The notes beneath the pieces were generated by a model. That model was given only the letters and a program-made list of their open reading frames with translations. It searched no databases and was not told where the DNA came from. A program made the position numbers and the translations under genes. Shown here piece by piece: positions 1 through 5,897 of a stretch of DNA of 11,132 bases (within the stretch, counting starts at the first letter, position 1; the number at the start of each line of letters is the position of its first letter). The stretch lies in assembly GCA_023230065.1 (NCBI GenBank), contig JALNYB010000037.1, positions 1 to 11,132 of the forward strand, written 5' to 3'. Origin of the DNA: Candidatus Methanomethylophilaceae archaeon (lineage in GTDB: Archaea; Thermoplasmatota; Thermoplasmata; Methanomassiliicoccales; Methanomethylophilaceae).

Positions 1-847
1 CACTTACGATGAAACCTCACGCGAACGGCGTCATCAGAGGATATTCAGCGATTTCGTCAGGGATATGGTGAACTTCAGTTTCATGTCGTACATCAGGGTG
101 ATGTTCGCCTTGTTGCAGAACCCCTCGTCCATGACAATCTTGTATCCATCGGTACCGAAGGAATCATCCAGAGTGGACAGGAAATGCCTGAGCGATGCGC
201 GGTCGTTGATGTTCCCCAGCAGTATGCAGTAGAACACCGGACGGTAGGTCTTGGAACCGACCATCAACGCCAGGTTAATCTGTTCCAGGTTCTCATGGTC
301 GCGGTCGTATCCTGAACGTACGGCGGTGATCTCCTGGTTGTACGACGATATCGATGTTATATCGAGCGCAAGATTATCTTCTTCAGAGATCGTCCTCACC
401 CATTCCCTGAAGAAGACCATCTGTCTGTCCCTTGTCAGGCGGCTCAGCAGTTCGGATATCCACTGGTCGCCGAACCCACTTCCGATCGGGTTCAGCGCAC
501 CTTCGGATCACCGTTTGCATATGCTTAGGGCATTTCCTTCACTCAGGACGAATATGCGCATGTGAGTACTGCATCCGCATCCTTTTAGAACGCTGCGCAG
601 AGTTCCTTCCTCAGTCCGATCCTCTCCGCGATGGAGTTGAACAGCTGAGCGTGTCGATCTCCATGGTCACGGCATATTGTCCGTCGGGTTTGGTGTATCT
701 GCGGTTGGGTACGATCTCGCCGGACCCCGGGTCCACATGACCTATGATCTTTCTCCCACATTCGGGTCTTTTCTTCTCGGGATTTCAATAGCTTTCGCTC
801 TCGTAGACGTAGGTTATGCCGTTCTTGTTCAGGCGGACGAAGCCCAT
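1..847 (-). pseudogene. Decayed IS1634/IS4-type transposase, cut by the window edge
   Basis: This is a remnant of a DDE transposase. Reading the minus strand from the ATG at 847 gives MGFVRLNKNGITYVYESESY, then a TGA where related proteins have Trp, then a conserved NPEKKRPECGRKIIGHVDPG stretch. The similarity then moves to a second frame (about 590-645, FNSIAERIGLRKELCAA) and a third (from about 600 leftward, through THMRIFVLSEGNALS). A second TGA lies at 508-510. The longest open piece (34-420) carries ALDITSISSYNQEI, with the first catalytic Asp expected in LDIT, and ends FTISLTKSLNIL; a further frame shift near position 30 would continue it as DDAVRVRF. At least three frameshifts and two stops make it inactive. 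A TATA-like TTATAA lies at about 873-878 upstream of the ATG. The family call rests on recognising the DITSISSY and GYDRDHENLEQINLALM patterns; the exact IS family is less certain. Confidence 0.8.
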
Positions 848-964
848 ATGTATGCCATTGAATGGAGATACATTATAAGTATATCTATATCATCGTGAAA
901 TAACAGTATATAAACAGGATGACAATGAAAAAGTGAGCCAGATTGTAAAAAGAGCGTGATGGTC

Positions 965-982
965 AGTATACCTAGGTATACT
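965..982. repeat. 18-bp perfect palindrome with central CCTAGG
   Basis: AGTATACCTAGGTATACT is its own reverse complement over 18 bases. It lies in the 240-bp gap between the transposase remnant and the hrgA-like gene, 108 bp upstream of that gene's start. A dimeric regulator site, an IS end relic or chance are all possible. No T-run follows, so it does not look like a terminator. Confidence 0.6.
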
Positions 983-1059
983 TAATCCGGGAGATTAGGT
1001 TGAAAAACAATCGTGAAGTAGATGTTAGGATTTGATTCAAGTTTCATTGTACGAACGTT

Positions 1060-1068
1060 GTAAAATAC
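1060..1068 (+). promoter_or_regulatory. Possible weak archaeal TATA box for the hrgA-like gene
   Basis: TGTAAAATAC is centred about 26 bases before the ATG at 1090, the spacing expected for a leaderless archaeal transcript. No Shine-Dalgarno motif precedes the ATG, which agrees with leaderless initiation. The box is a poor match to the TATA consensus, so the call is tentative. Confidence 0.35.
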
Positions 1069-1089
1069 CTAGTCCGATACAGTTTTATT

Positions 1090-1992
1090 ATGCTTACCGG
1101 TAAAGAGCTTTCAGTAGAGATTTTAAGACGTACACGTTCGCCAATGACGCCCGAAGAATTGTGGAATTACGCAGTGAAGAACGGGCTGGACAAAGATACG
1201 TCTGTGAAAGGTAAAACACCATGGAGAACATTGGGTGCACAGATCTATGATGATATCAGCAAAAGGCCTGACACTACACAATTCTGCATCGAAAGCAGGA
1301 AACCTACACGTTTCTATTTGAAAGGTGAAACAACCAAGGAAAGCACCGAAGAAATAGTCGTTGAAAAAAGCGGAATCAAAGAGAAGGATCTTCACCCTTA
1401 CTTGGTATCGTTCGTGAAGAATGATCCTCATTTCTATTGTTATTCGAAGACGATCCGCGAAGGTACTGCATCATCCAAGCATTTGAAACAGAACCAGTGG
1501 ATGTATCCCGATATTGTGGGGGTGCATTATCCGTTTGAAGATGATTACGATTCCACTGCATATGAATTGTTCGAGAACCTTAAGCAGAATTCGGTGAGAA
1601 TATACTCCTTCGAGCTCAAATTGAGTATAACGCCGTCGGATGTCAGGCAATTCTATTTCCAGGCAATATCAAATTCATCTTGGGCAAACGAGGGGTATCT
1701 TGTTGCAAAGAATATTGATGATAATGCCGTCGAAGAATTACGTTCATTGAATAGTTCTTTTGGGATAGGTGTGATTAAGCTCGATCTGGAGAATGTCGCA
1801 CAGTCGGAAATACTATTTCCGTCCAAGGTCAGACTAAGTCTTGATGAAGAGGTCGTTTCCAAATTGGTGAAGAACGGAGATTTCGAAAAGTTCATATCGA
1901 GGGTCAACAAGAGCATCAAAGCGCGTGACGTGAACGTTATAGATTACGATGAAGTATTAGATGATGAAACCTTGAATTGCAGGAGTAAATGA
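1090..1992 (+). CDS. HrgA-like protein: HARE-HTH domain plus PD-(D/E)XK-like region
   Basis: The 300-residue protein resembles the HrgA/COG2958 family, which is often found in or beside RM loci. Residues about 1-80 form a HARE-type winged helix-turn-helix (LTGKELSVEILRRTRSPMTPEELW, then TPWRTLGAQIYDDI and TRFYLKG), a domain predicted to read DNA or its modification state. After a charged linker (80-98) comes an alpha/beta region with P140-D141 in WMYPDIVGV and E175-x-K177 in YSFELKLS, which fits a PD-(D/E)XK nuclease core with a long insert between the two motifs; catalysis is not shown. The ATG has no Shine-Dalgarno and a weak TATA-like box about 26 bases upstream. The stop TGA lies inside the left inverted repeat of the hsdS switch (1986-2003), so inversion would not alter the protein. 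Its last residues, LDDETLNCR, resemble the HsdS central region (ELNSR in the neighbour), suggesting a fused 3' end. Function in vivo is unknown. Confidence 0.75.
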   Translation: MLTGKELSVEILRRTRSPMTPEELWNYAVKNGLDKDTSVKGKTPWRTLGAQIYDDISKRPDTTQFCIESRKPTRFYLKGETTKESTEEIVVEKSGIKEKDLHPYLVSFVKNDPHFYCYSKTIREGTASSKHLKQNQWMYPDIVGVHYPFEDDYDSTAYELFENLKQNSVRIYSFELKLSITPSDVRQFYFQAISNSSWANEGYLVAKNIDDNAVEELRSLNSSFGIGVIKLDLENVAQSEILFPSKVRLSLDEEVVSKLVKNGDFEKFISRVNKSIKARDVNVIDYDEVLDDETLNCRSK

Positions 1993-2003
1993 TTATTTAG
2001 CTG
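1986..2003 (+). repeat. Left copy of the 18-bp hsdS inverted repeat
   Basis: TAAATGATTATTTAGCTG here is repeated exactly in the opposite orientation at 2632-2649. In the hsdS frame it encodes NDYLA, part of the central conserved region of type I specificity subunits. The pair flanks 628 bp. It is the probable crossover site of a site-specific inversion, comparable to known invertible hsdS loci that carry their own tyrosine recombinase. It also contains the stop codon of the hrgA-like gene. Confidence 0.85.
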
Positions 2004-2638
2004 ACCTTGTCCGCACCGAGTTTCATAACATCCTGAAAGAAAGTGGTAGTGATTTTGTATCATTTGGATCCATCATCAAAGTTGGTAGTGGTGGTACACC
2101 AAAGACAGCTATCGATGGATATTGGAATGGAGGGATTCCATTTTTCTCACCGAAAGATGTTGATGGGATCTTTACCATGTCTACAGAGAAAGAGATTTCT
2201 CAGAATGGCCTAGATAATTGTAATAGTATGTTGTATCCAAAAAATACTGTTTTCATAACTGCTCGTGGTACTGTTGGTAAAATAGCAATGGCAGGTTGCG
2301 ACATGGCCATGAACCAATCATGTTATGCAATTATTGGGCAGAAGTCAGACAACCAGCACTATATCCACCAGCTATGTTTGGATATGGTAGACTCGATACG
2401 TCAAAAGTCAAATGGTGCAGTATTTGATGCAATCAATGCAAAAGATATCGAATCGGAGCCTATTATTTTACTTCAAGAAGATACAATTGAGGAATTTGAA
2501 AAGATTGCAACTCCAATTTATGAGATGATTTGGACGAACGAGTCTCAAAACGCCAAATTGAGATCCGTCAGGGATGTACTGTTGCCAAAATTGATGTCCG
2601 GAGAAATCGATGTTTCTAATCTTGATTTAGGCAGCTAA
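1988..2638 (+). pseudogene. hsdS: Silent C-terminal half of HsdS (second target-recognition domain)
   Basis: A 216-codon open stretch starts inside the left repeat with NDYLADLVRTEFHNIL, continues through a type I target-recognition domain (SFGSIIKVGSGGTPKT, then YWNGGIPFFSPKDV and NTVFITARGTVGKIA), and ends with the standard HsdS tail LRSVRDVLLPKLMSGEIDVS. It has no usable start: a TGA precedes it in frame at 1973-1975, no ATG, GTG or TTG lies near its beginning, and the first internal ATG (2177) falls within the domain. The ATG at 1989, after AGGAG, is out of frame and stops after three codons. It is best read as a stored cassette. Inverting the segment between the repeats would place it in frame behind the minus-strand N-terminal half. 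The coding sequence itself is undamaged, so pseudogene here means silent in this orientation. Confidence 0.85.
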
Positions 2639-3136
2639 ATAATCATTTATTCTAGAGTTTAATTCGATGCAACAGTCAATGGTATTGAGTATGTTTCCAA
2701 TTTTCATCCTAGTCTGAGAATCCGGTAATGAAATCTGCATACTTCCAATAATGTCCTTATTCACAGAACCAAACACACTTCCTGTTTCATTGTTTATTAG
2801 ATTTGAAGCATTAAACTTCAAGAGGTAGTACAGAAAAAGGTTGTCTGGATCCCGACTCGACAATGAGCATATTCCTCTCCCCATGCAAAGCTCTTGTTTC
2901 GTTATGTTGATGTCACCAACCGGTGCCCTAACACTCATAATCACGTCGCCAGCATGAGCAATCTTTGTGGTTTTTATTGTCCACGTGTCGATAGTTGGAT
3001 ATCTCTTTCCAAATGTACGATTGCCCTGAAGGAATGGTAAACCAATCATCTCGTCGTTGTAATATTTCGATTCTGGGGACTGCCCCATATTTATCGTCGC
3101 ATAAGTGCCGAGTGTTGTTTTTATCCATTCCTGCAT
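2627..3136 (-). CDS. hsdS: Type I restriction specificity subunit, N-terminal half only (HsdS)
   Basis: The 169-residue product is the first half of a type I S subunit, which picks the DNA target for HsdM methylation and HsdR cleavage. Visible are IKTTLGTYATINMGQSPESK (residues 5-24), GLPFLQGN (32-39), DVIMSVRAPVGDINI (64-78), GRGICSL (87-93), and the conserved helix RMKIGNILNTIDCCIELNSRINDYLA (143-168). It then stops at once with Ala-TAA because the inverted repeat at 2632-2649 leads into reversed DNA. Normal HsdS has two such domains and about 380-450 residues. I chose the ATG at 3136 because it overlaps the recombinase stop as TGATG; GTG 3139 and TTG 3142 are in-frame alternatives. Half-length HsdS proteins of other systems can pair to form working enzymes with symmetrical targets, so it may be active. 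Its 3' end overlaps the oppositely oriented second half by 12 bp. Confidence 0.88.
   Translation of the reverse strand: MQEWIKTTLGTYATINMGQSPESKYYNDEMIGLPFLQGNRTFGKRYPTIDTWTIKTTKIAHAGDVIMSVRAPVGDINITKQELCMGRGICSLSSRDPDNLFLYYLLKFNASNLINNETGSVFGSVNKDIIGSMQISLPDSQTRMKIGNILNTIDCCIELNSRINDYLAA
2632..2649 (-). repeat. Right copy of the 18-bp hsdS inverted repeat
   Basis: On the minus strand this reads TAAATGATTATTTAGCTG, identical to 1986-2003, and encodes NDYLA near the end of the N-terminal half of HsdS. Flanking bases diverge at once at the DNA level, although the preceding peptide (ELNSRI) still resembles the text beside the left copy. A short identical core with divergent flanks fits site-specific rather than homologous recombination. 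Confidence 0.85.
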
Positions 3137-3420
3137 CACCAAATGTATCTCTTATGTGAGATTTTAACATTGCTTTGATTCACCATTGCATAATGCATCA
3201 TCGTGTCGATACGCATATGCCCCAACAATCTCTGAACTTGTTCTATCGGCATGCCCTTATCGATCGCCTGAATTGCCAGAGTACACCTGAATTTATGCCA
3301 ATACATAGAATCCATCCTTGCATCTTAACTGAGAATTTTCTGTATTGTTTTGATTCCATTGATCTTTAACCAAACATATTGTTCATTTAGCAATATGATA
3401 GGCACCACATTATTGTCAAT
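3136..3420 (-). pseudogene. Tyrosine recombinase (integrase) remnant, likely former hsdS invertase
   Basis: The open part (3324-3139, 62 codons) is the catalytic C-terminus of a phage-integrase-type recombinase: WHKFRCTLAIQAIDKGMP with the HxxR pair, EQVQRLLGHMRIDTMMHYAM with the LLGH histidine and the Tyr nucleophile, then a basic tail KISHKRYIW. The first catalytic Arg and the whole N-terminal DNA-binding domain are missing. The same frame continues upstream past an in-frame TAA (3325-3327) as VWLKINGIKTIQKIL, weakly integrase-like, and then meets a TGA just beyond 3420. I see no further similarity upstream, so the gene is truncated as well as interrupted. The TGA stop overlaps the hsdS ATG (TGATG), the arrangement of a recombinase gene translationally coupled to hsdS. 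Recombinases of this kind are the known inverters of hsdS cassettes. A TATA-like AATATATAA on the minus strand at 3430-3438 may still drive transcription into hsdS. Confidence 0.8.
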
Positions 3421-3530
3421 TCAATCGTTTATATATTGTAAAACTTGAATTTTATTATTGTATTAAAATGTGCCTTATAATCACTATCACTTTTCCCAAA
3501 ACTTTACATTCGTATCTTTCAAAATTATGA

Positions 3531-3538
3531 TTTTATAC
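3531..3538 (+). promoter_or_regulatory. TATA box for the small membrane protein gene
   Basis: TTTTATAC is centred about 27 bases before the ATG at 3561, the usual distance from archaeal TATA box to transcription start. It is therefore likely that the transcript begins at or near that ATG and that the alternative ATG at 3540, only a few bases after the box, is not used. Confidence 0.55.
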
Positions 3539-3560
3539 TATGCGCGCTCTAAAAAATAAT

Positions 3561-4034
3561 ATGTTTGAAATTCTTTCTGCAATATTGGGACCCTTGTTTG
3601 GTGCTATGATGGGCTCTTTTTTAGGATTCTTTTTCGCTATATTACTTGAAAAAAGGTCCAGAAAAATTAATGCAGAAGAAAAATTGCGGTATTTGATTAA
3701 AGAATATTCAGATATACTGTCTGATTTAAATATAACCGAATCGAAAACTGAATCTCGGCGTCTCGAAAAAAATATTCGATATGAAATAAGGAACGTCCAA
3801 AAAATATGCGTTACTAACAAGAGTTTACGTGACCAAATAGACAAGATGTTATCCGATGGGATGAATACGGCATACCACGGAACTCGAAATCCAGAATCAC
3901 ATAAACAATTAATGACCGAACTTCTAGACTGGAGCTTTTACAAAGGCTATCCCGAAATATTGAAATTCATAGAGGGAGAAGAAAAGACTATAAAAGTTCG
4001 AAAAAAAGCAAAACTCGAGAAAAAATACGATTAA
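3561..4034 (+). CDS. Small membrane-anchored protein of unknown function
   Basis: I do not recognise this protein. From the ATG at 3561 it has 157 residues; an in-frame ATG at 3540 would add seven but lies too close to the TATA box. Residues about 4-28 form one transmembrane segment rich in Gly and Ala (ILGPLFGAMMGSFLGFFFAI), followed at once by KRSRK, so by the positive-inside rule the remaining 120 residues face the cytoplasm. That part is charged and probably helical, with no catalytic motif I can name, and ends in a Lys-rich tail (VRKKAKLEKKYD). The gene is more AT-rich than hsdR and hsdM and runs opposite to them. Its TAA falls inside the 7-bp direct repeat flanking the adjacent IS, so the insertion left the reading frame untouched. 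Position within an RM island suggests an accessory or defence role, which is only inference from context. Confidence 0.65.
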   Translation: MFEILSAILGPLFGAMMGSFLGFFFAILLEKRSRKINAEEKLRYLIKEYSDILSDLNITESKTESRRLEKNIRYEIRNVQKICVTNKSLRDQIDKMLSDGMNTAYHGTRNPESHKQLMTELLDWSFYKGYPEILKFIEGEEKTIKVRKKAKLEKKYD

Positions 4035-4035
4035 G
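4029..4035. repeat. Target-site direct repeat, left copy (GATTAAG)
   Basis: GATTAAG here is repeated in the same orientation at 5703-5709, immediately outside the two ends of the IS. With the next base the pair reads GATTAAGC and GATTAAGT, so an 8-bp duplication with one change is also possible. The left copy contains the TAA stop of the membrane protein gene. Confidence 0.7.
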
Positions 4036-4036
4036 C

Positions 4037-4050
4037 CCGAGCTCGACAGA
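4037..4050 (+). repeat. IS terminal inverted repeat, left
   Basis: CCGAGCTCGACAGA matches the reverse complement of 5689-5702 (CTGAGCTCGACAGA) at 13 of 14 bases. It lies about 100 bp beyond the transposase stop codon. Confidence 0.75.
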
Positions 4051-4133
4051 TGATTCTGATTTCGGAAGAATTTGACACTTGAGCTTTCGCTGATCGCTTG
4101 ACCTCTTCCGCATCGTTTTTCGTGTCGTTATCG

Positions 4134-4165
4134 GTCTCCCCGAGGGGCTTTCAGCCCCCGGAGAC
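4134..4165. terminator. GC-rich hairpin at the transposase 3' end
   Basis: GGGGCT-TTC-AGCCCC (4144-4158) forms a perfect six-pair stem with a three-base loop, extended by CCG/CGG and by GTCT/AGAC with small bulges. The transposase stop codon (4151-4153) sits in the loop and the first bases of the far arm. No T-run follows on either strand, so it may protect the mRNA 3' end or block read-through rather than act as a classical terminator. Confidence 0.4.
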
Positions 4166-5614
4166 ACCGGAAACGACCACCACATCCCTCAAAATACGTG
4201 AATTCAGAGGCTCGATGTTCGAATAGATGCGCCTGACAGCCTGCTTTTTGTCGTACATGTACGTAACTGTCAAATTTTGTAACAAGGAGATGATGAATTT
4301 AGTCGAACGTTTCCTCAGTTCGGGGATCTCATAACGCACCATGGAAACGATCACCTGAGCGAGGAAACACAGCGAAAGAGTACCTTTTACGCTGTTCTCC
4401 GACCAAACACGCATCGGTTTGAGGTCGATATGGTTCTTCAGCAAGTCCATGAGCTTCTCTACGGTATCGCATCTGCGATAGATCGAGAACACCTCGGACG
4501 GTGTCAACTTCGAACTGCATTCGAGTTTGAAAAATCCCTCACGATGATTGGAAAGAGCGTTACGAACGAAATCGAAGCTGTCAAGATCGCTCGAAAGAAG
4601 TTTGCCCTGAACACCGACGTTCAGCGATATCAGAGGGTTCTTGAGACGTTTGATGACCGTCTTCGATGTGCGCAGCGTCCCGTCGCTCTTCCTGCGCATG
4701 ACATCCTTTGCATCCTCAACATATCTCCAAGAAAGTTCCGATGCGGCCATCTTGTCGTGATACAGTTTCTCTGAATAGAACATATACAATGTTCTTCCGG
4801 ACGACCCGAATGTCCTGCGTTGACAGTACACGCCCTCGTTCCCGTCCACGCATATCGCCTCTTTCTTATCGAATCCGGAGATCCAAAGGTCGTCGCTCTT
4901 GTTCAGGCGCTCCCTCGCGATATATCTATGGCCCTTGGCGGTTATGCGGTCCAGGGCCTGCTTCGCATCGCCTCCCCCATCGAACACGAACAGCGAATCA
5001 TCGCGAAGGTCCCCGATGATGTCGTCCACGATCTTCACGAACTGCACCGAATCCGAGATGTTGCCGCGATCCACCGACAGATCGATCAGTATGTTGATCG
5101 GATCGCGAAGCTCGGCGGCACCGAAGTTCACCTGCCTCAGGTCGGGACGTTTGTCTCTGGAATAACCGAAATCATACAGCTCCGTCCCTTTCGCATACAC
5201 TGCGACGGAAGTAGTATCGATATTGACATCAGTGTGCTCCGGGTCGTACATCGAGAACAGACGTTTCCGCAGATGCGCCGGGACCTCCGGCACGATCCCC
5301 CCGGAACGTTCCACGGCACGGTTGAGCATGCGGTGACTCACCTCGCAGCGGATGCCTGGCTCGTTCCTTACTTCGGGGGATTCAAGCCATCTTCCGCATC
5401 CTTCCACGGAGAAGTTCTCCGTCAGCCGATAGGATATGATCGCACAGACCAACGGGAAAAGGGCCTGTCCTTTGCTCTTGGAGCGGTTGAAAACCTCATC
5501 AAAACCCAATTTCTCAAGATATTCTCTCACGCAGGCGATAGTACCGATAGGTACCGATTTATTCATGTTCGGCTCTAGGACAAACGTCCTGAGCCGATAT
5601 TGTTTTTGTGACAC
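4151..5614 (-). CDS. DDE transposase, IS4 superfamily (IS1634-like)
   Basis: The protein catalyses excision and insertion of the surrounding IS. At 487 residues from the GTG at 5614 it has the usual length for the group. The expected acidic triad is visible: D133 in VNIDTTSVAVY, D212 in SLFVFDGGGDAK, and E386 in YRRCDTVEKLMDLLK, where Y379, E386 and K393 keep the Y-6-E-6-K spacing of the IS4 YREK signature although the usual Arg position holds Cys382 (an Arg is one residue earlier). A beta-strand-rich insert lies between the second Asp and the Glu (about residues 225-370). No frameshift or stop interrupts it, so it is probably active. The start is uncertain: the ATG at 5566 would give 471 residues beginning MNKSVPIGTIACV, close to where family conservation starts, and would leave a strong hairpin (5571-5597) just ahead of it. 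Base composition is less AT-rich than the neighbouring membrane protein gene. Confidence 0.9.
   Translation of the reverse strand: MSQKQYRLRTFVLEPNMNKSVPIGTIACVREYLEKLGFDEVFNRSKSKGQALFPLVCAIISYRLTENFSVEGCGRWLESPEVRNEPGIRCEVSHRMLNRAVERSGGIVPEVPAHLRKRLFSMYDPEHTDVNIDTTSVAVYAKGTELYDFGYSRDKRPDLRQVNFGAAELRDPINILIDLSVDRGNISDSVQFVKIVDDIIGDLRDDSLFVFDGGGDAKQALDRITAKGHRYIARERLNKSDDLWISGFDKKEAICVDGNEGVYCQRRTFGSSGRTLYMFYSEKLYHDKMAASELSWRYVEDAKDVMRRKSDGTLRTSKTVIKRLKNPLISLNVGVQGKLLSSDLDSFDFVRNALSNHREGFFKLECSSKLTPSEVFSIYRRCDTVEKLMDLLKNHIDLKPMRVWSENSVKGTLSLCFLAQVIVSMVRYEIPELRKRSTKFIISLLQNLTVTYMYDKKQAVRRIYSNIEPLNSRILRDVVVVSGVSGG
5571..5597 (-). promoter_or_regulatory. Hairpin near the transposase start
   Basis: CGGCTCAGGAC and GTCCTAGAGCCG flank a four-base loop and pair almost perfectly, with one bulged base. 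The hairpin lies between the GTG start (5614) and the in-frame ATG (5566). In mRNA it could mask the ATG or dampen read-through translation from outside promoters, a control seen in other IS families. Function is inferred from position only. Confidence 0.4.
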
Positions 5615-5688
5615 AGTTGAGCATTTTCACTCAGAACAAATATTTCTTATGACACGCATCATGGCTGTGACTATTCTGTAGATTACCC

Positions 5689-5702
5689 TCTGTCGAGCTC
5701 AG
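5689..5702 (-). repeat. IS terminal inverted repeat, right
   Basis: The minus strand reads CTGAGCTCGACAGA, matching the left end at 13 of 14 bases. It lies 75 bp upstream of the GTG start of the transposase, leaving room for the IS promoter. Confidence 0.75.
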
Positions 5703-5709
5703 GATTAAG
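5703..5709. repeat. Target-site direct repeat, right copy (GATTAAG)
   Basis: Identical to 4029-4035 and abutting the right end of the IS. The remaining 188 bp to the hsdM stop codon hold no ORF; on the minus strand there is a T5 run (near 5807-5811) and a TATA-like ATTATAAAAAG (about 5784-5794), neither clearly tied to a gene. Confidence 0.7.
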
Positions 5710-5897
5710 TCTAAAATTCTCAGGTGAATGCCTACCCTCCTCCAGAAACAATAATCGATTCTTTGTAGAATGAGCATTTATCACTTTTTATAATCTGGAA
5801 TCTATCAAAAATGTACGCCTTCCTGTTTTGCTCGCATTGATTATGTTTAAACTACGTTTATCATATTTACAACGTCTAATAATATGTTTAGAAGGTT

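Larger units (their letters stand above)
4037..5702 (-). mobile_element. Complete insertion sequence, IS4 superfamily (IS1634-like)
   Basis: The element is about 1,666 bp, bounded by inverted repeats that match at 13 of 14 positions (4037-4050 and 5689-5702, GAGCTCGACAGA core) and by a GATTAAG direct repeat. It carries one transposase gene on the minus strand and no cargo. Full-length ORF, near-perfect ends and a readable target duplication point to a fairly recent insertion. It landed between the membrane protein gene and hsdM, at or next to the TAA of the former. IS1634 elements usually make 5-6 bp duplications, so the 7-8 bp repeat leaves the family assignment open. Confidence 0.8.

Noticed and set aside
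508..800. Two in-frame TGA codons in the left transposase stand where Trp is expected, suggesting TGA might encode Trp.
   Set aside because: The same gene also has at least three frameshifts, and intact genes here (hsdM, the hrgA-like gene, the IS transposase) end with TGA at sensible places, so decay explains it better.
1981..2000. AGGAG followed by ATG at 1989, looking like a start for the hsdS second half.
   Set aside because: That ATG is out of frame with the hsdS half and meets TAG after three codons.
2177..2638. A separate 153-residue gene starting at the ATG at 2177.
   Set aside because: The frame is open and HsdS-like back to the inverted repeat at 1988; starting at 2177 would cut into the recognition domain, and no promoter or ribosome binding site is evident.
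1986..2649. The inverted repeats as ends of a small transposon.
   Set aside because: The repeats are coding, encode the conserved HsdS peptide NDYLA in both halves, enclose no transposase and have no flanking direct repeat that I can see.
3540..3560. The upstream ATG at 3540 as the start of the membrane protein.
   Set aside because: It lies only a few bases after the TATA box, whereas the ATG at 3561 is at the expected transcription start.
4820..5578. A 252-codon plus-strand open frame inside the IS.
   Set aside because: It is antisense to a transposase with clear catalytic motifs and has no recognisable features of its own.
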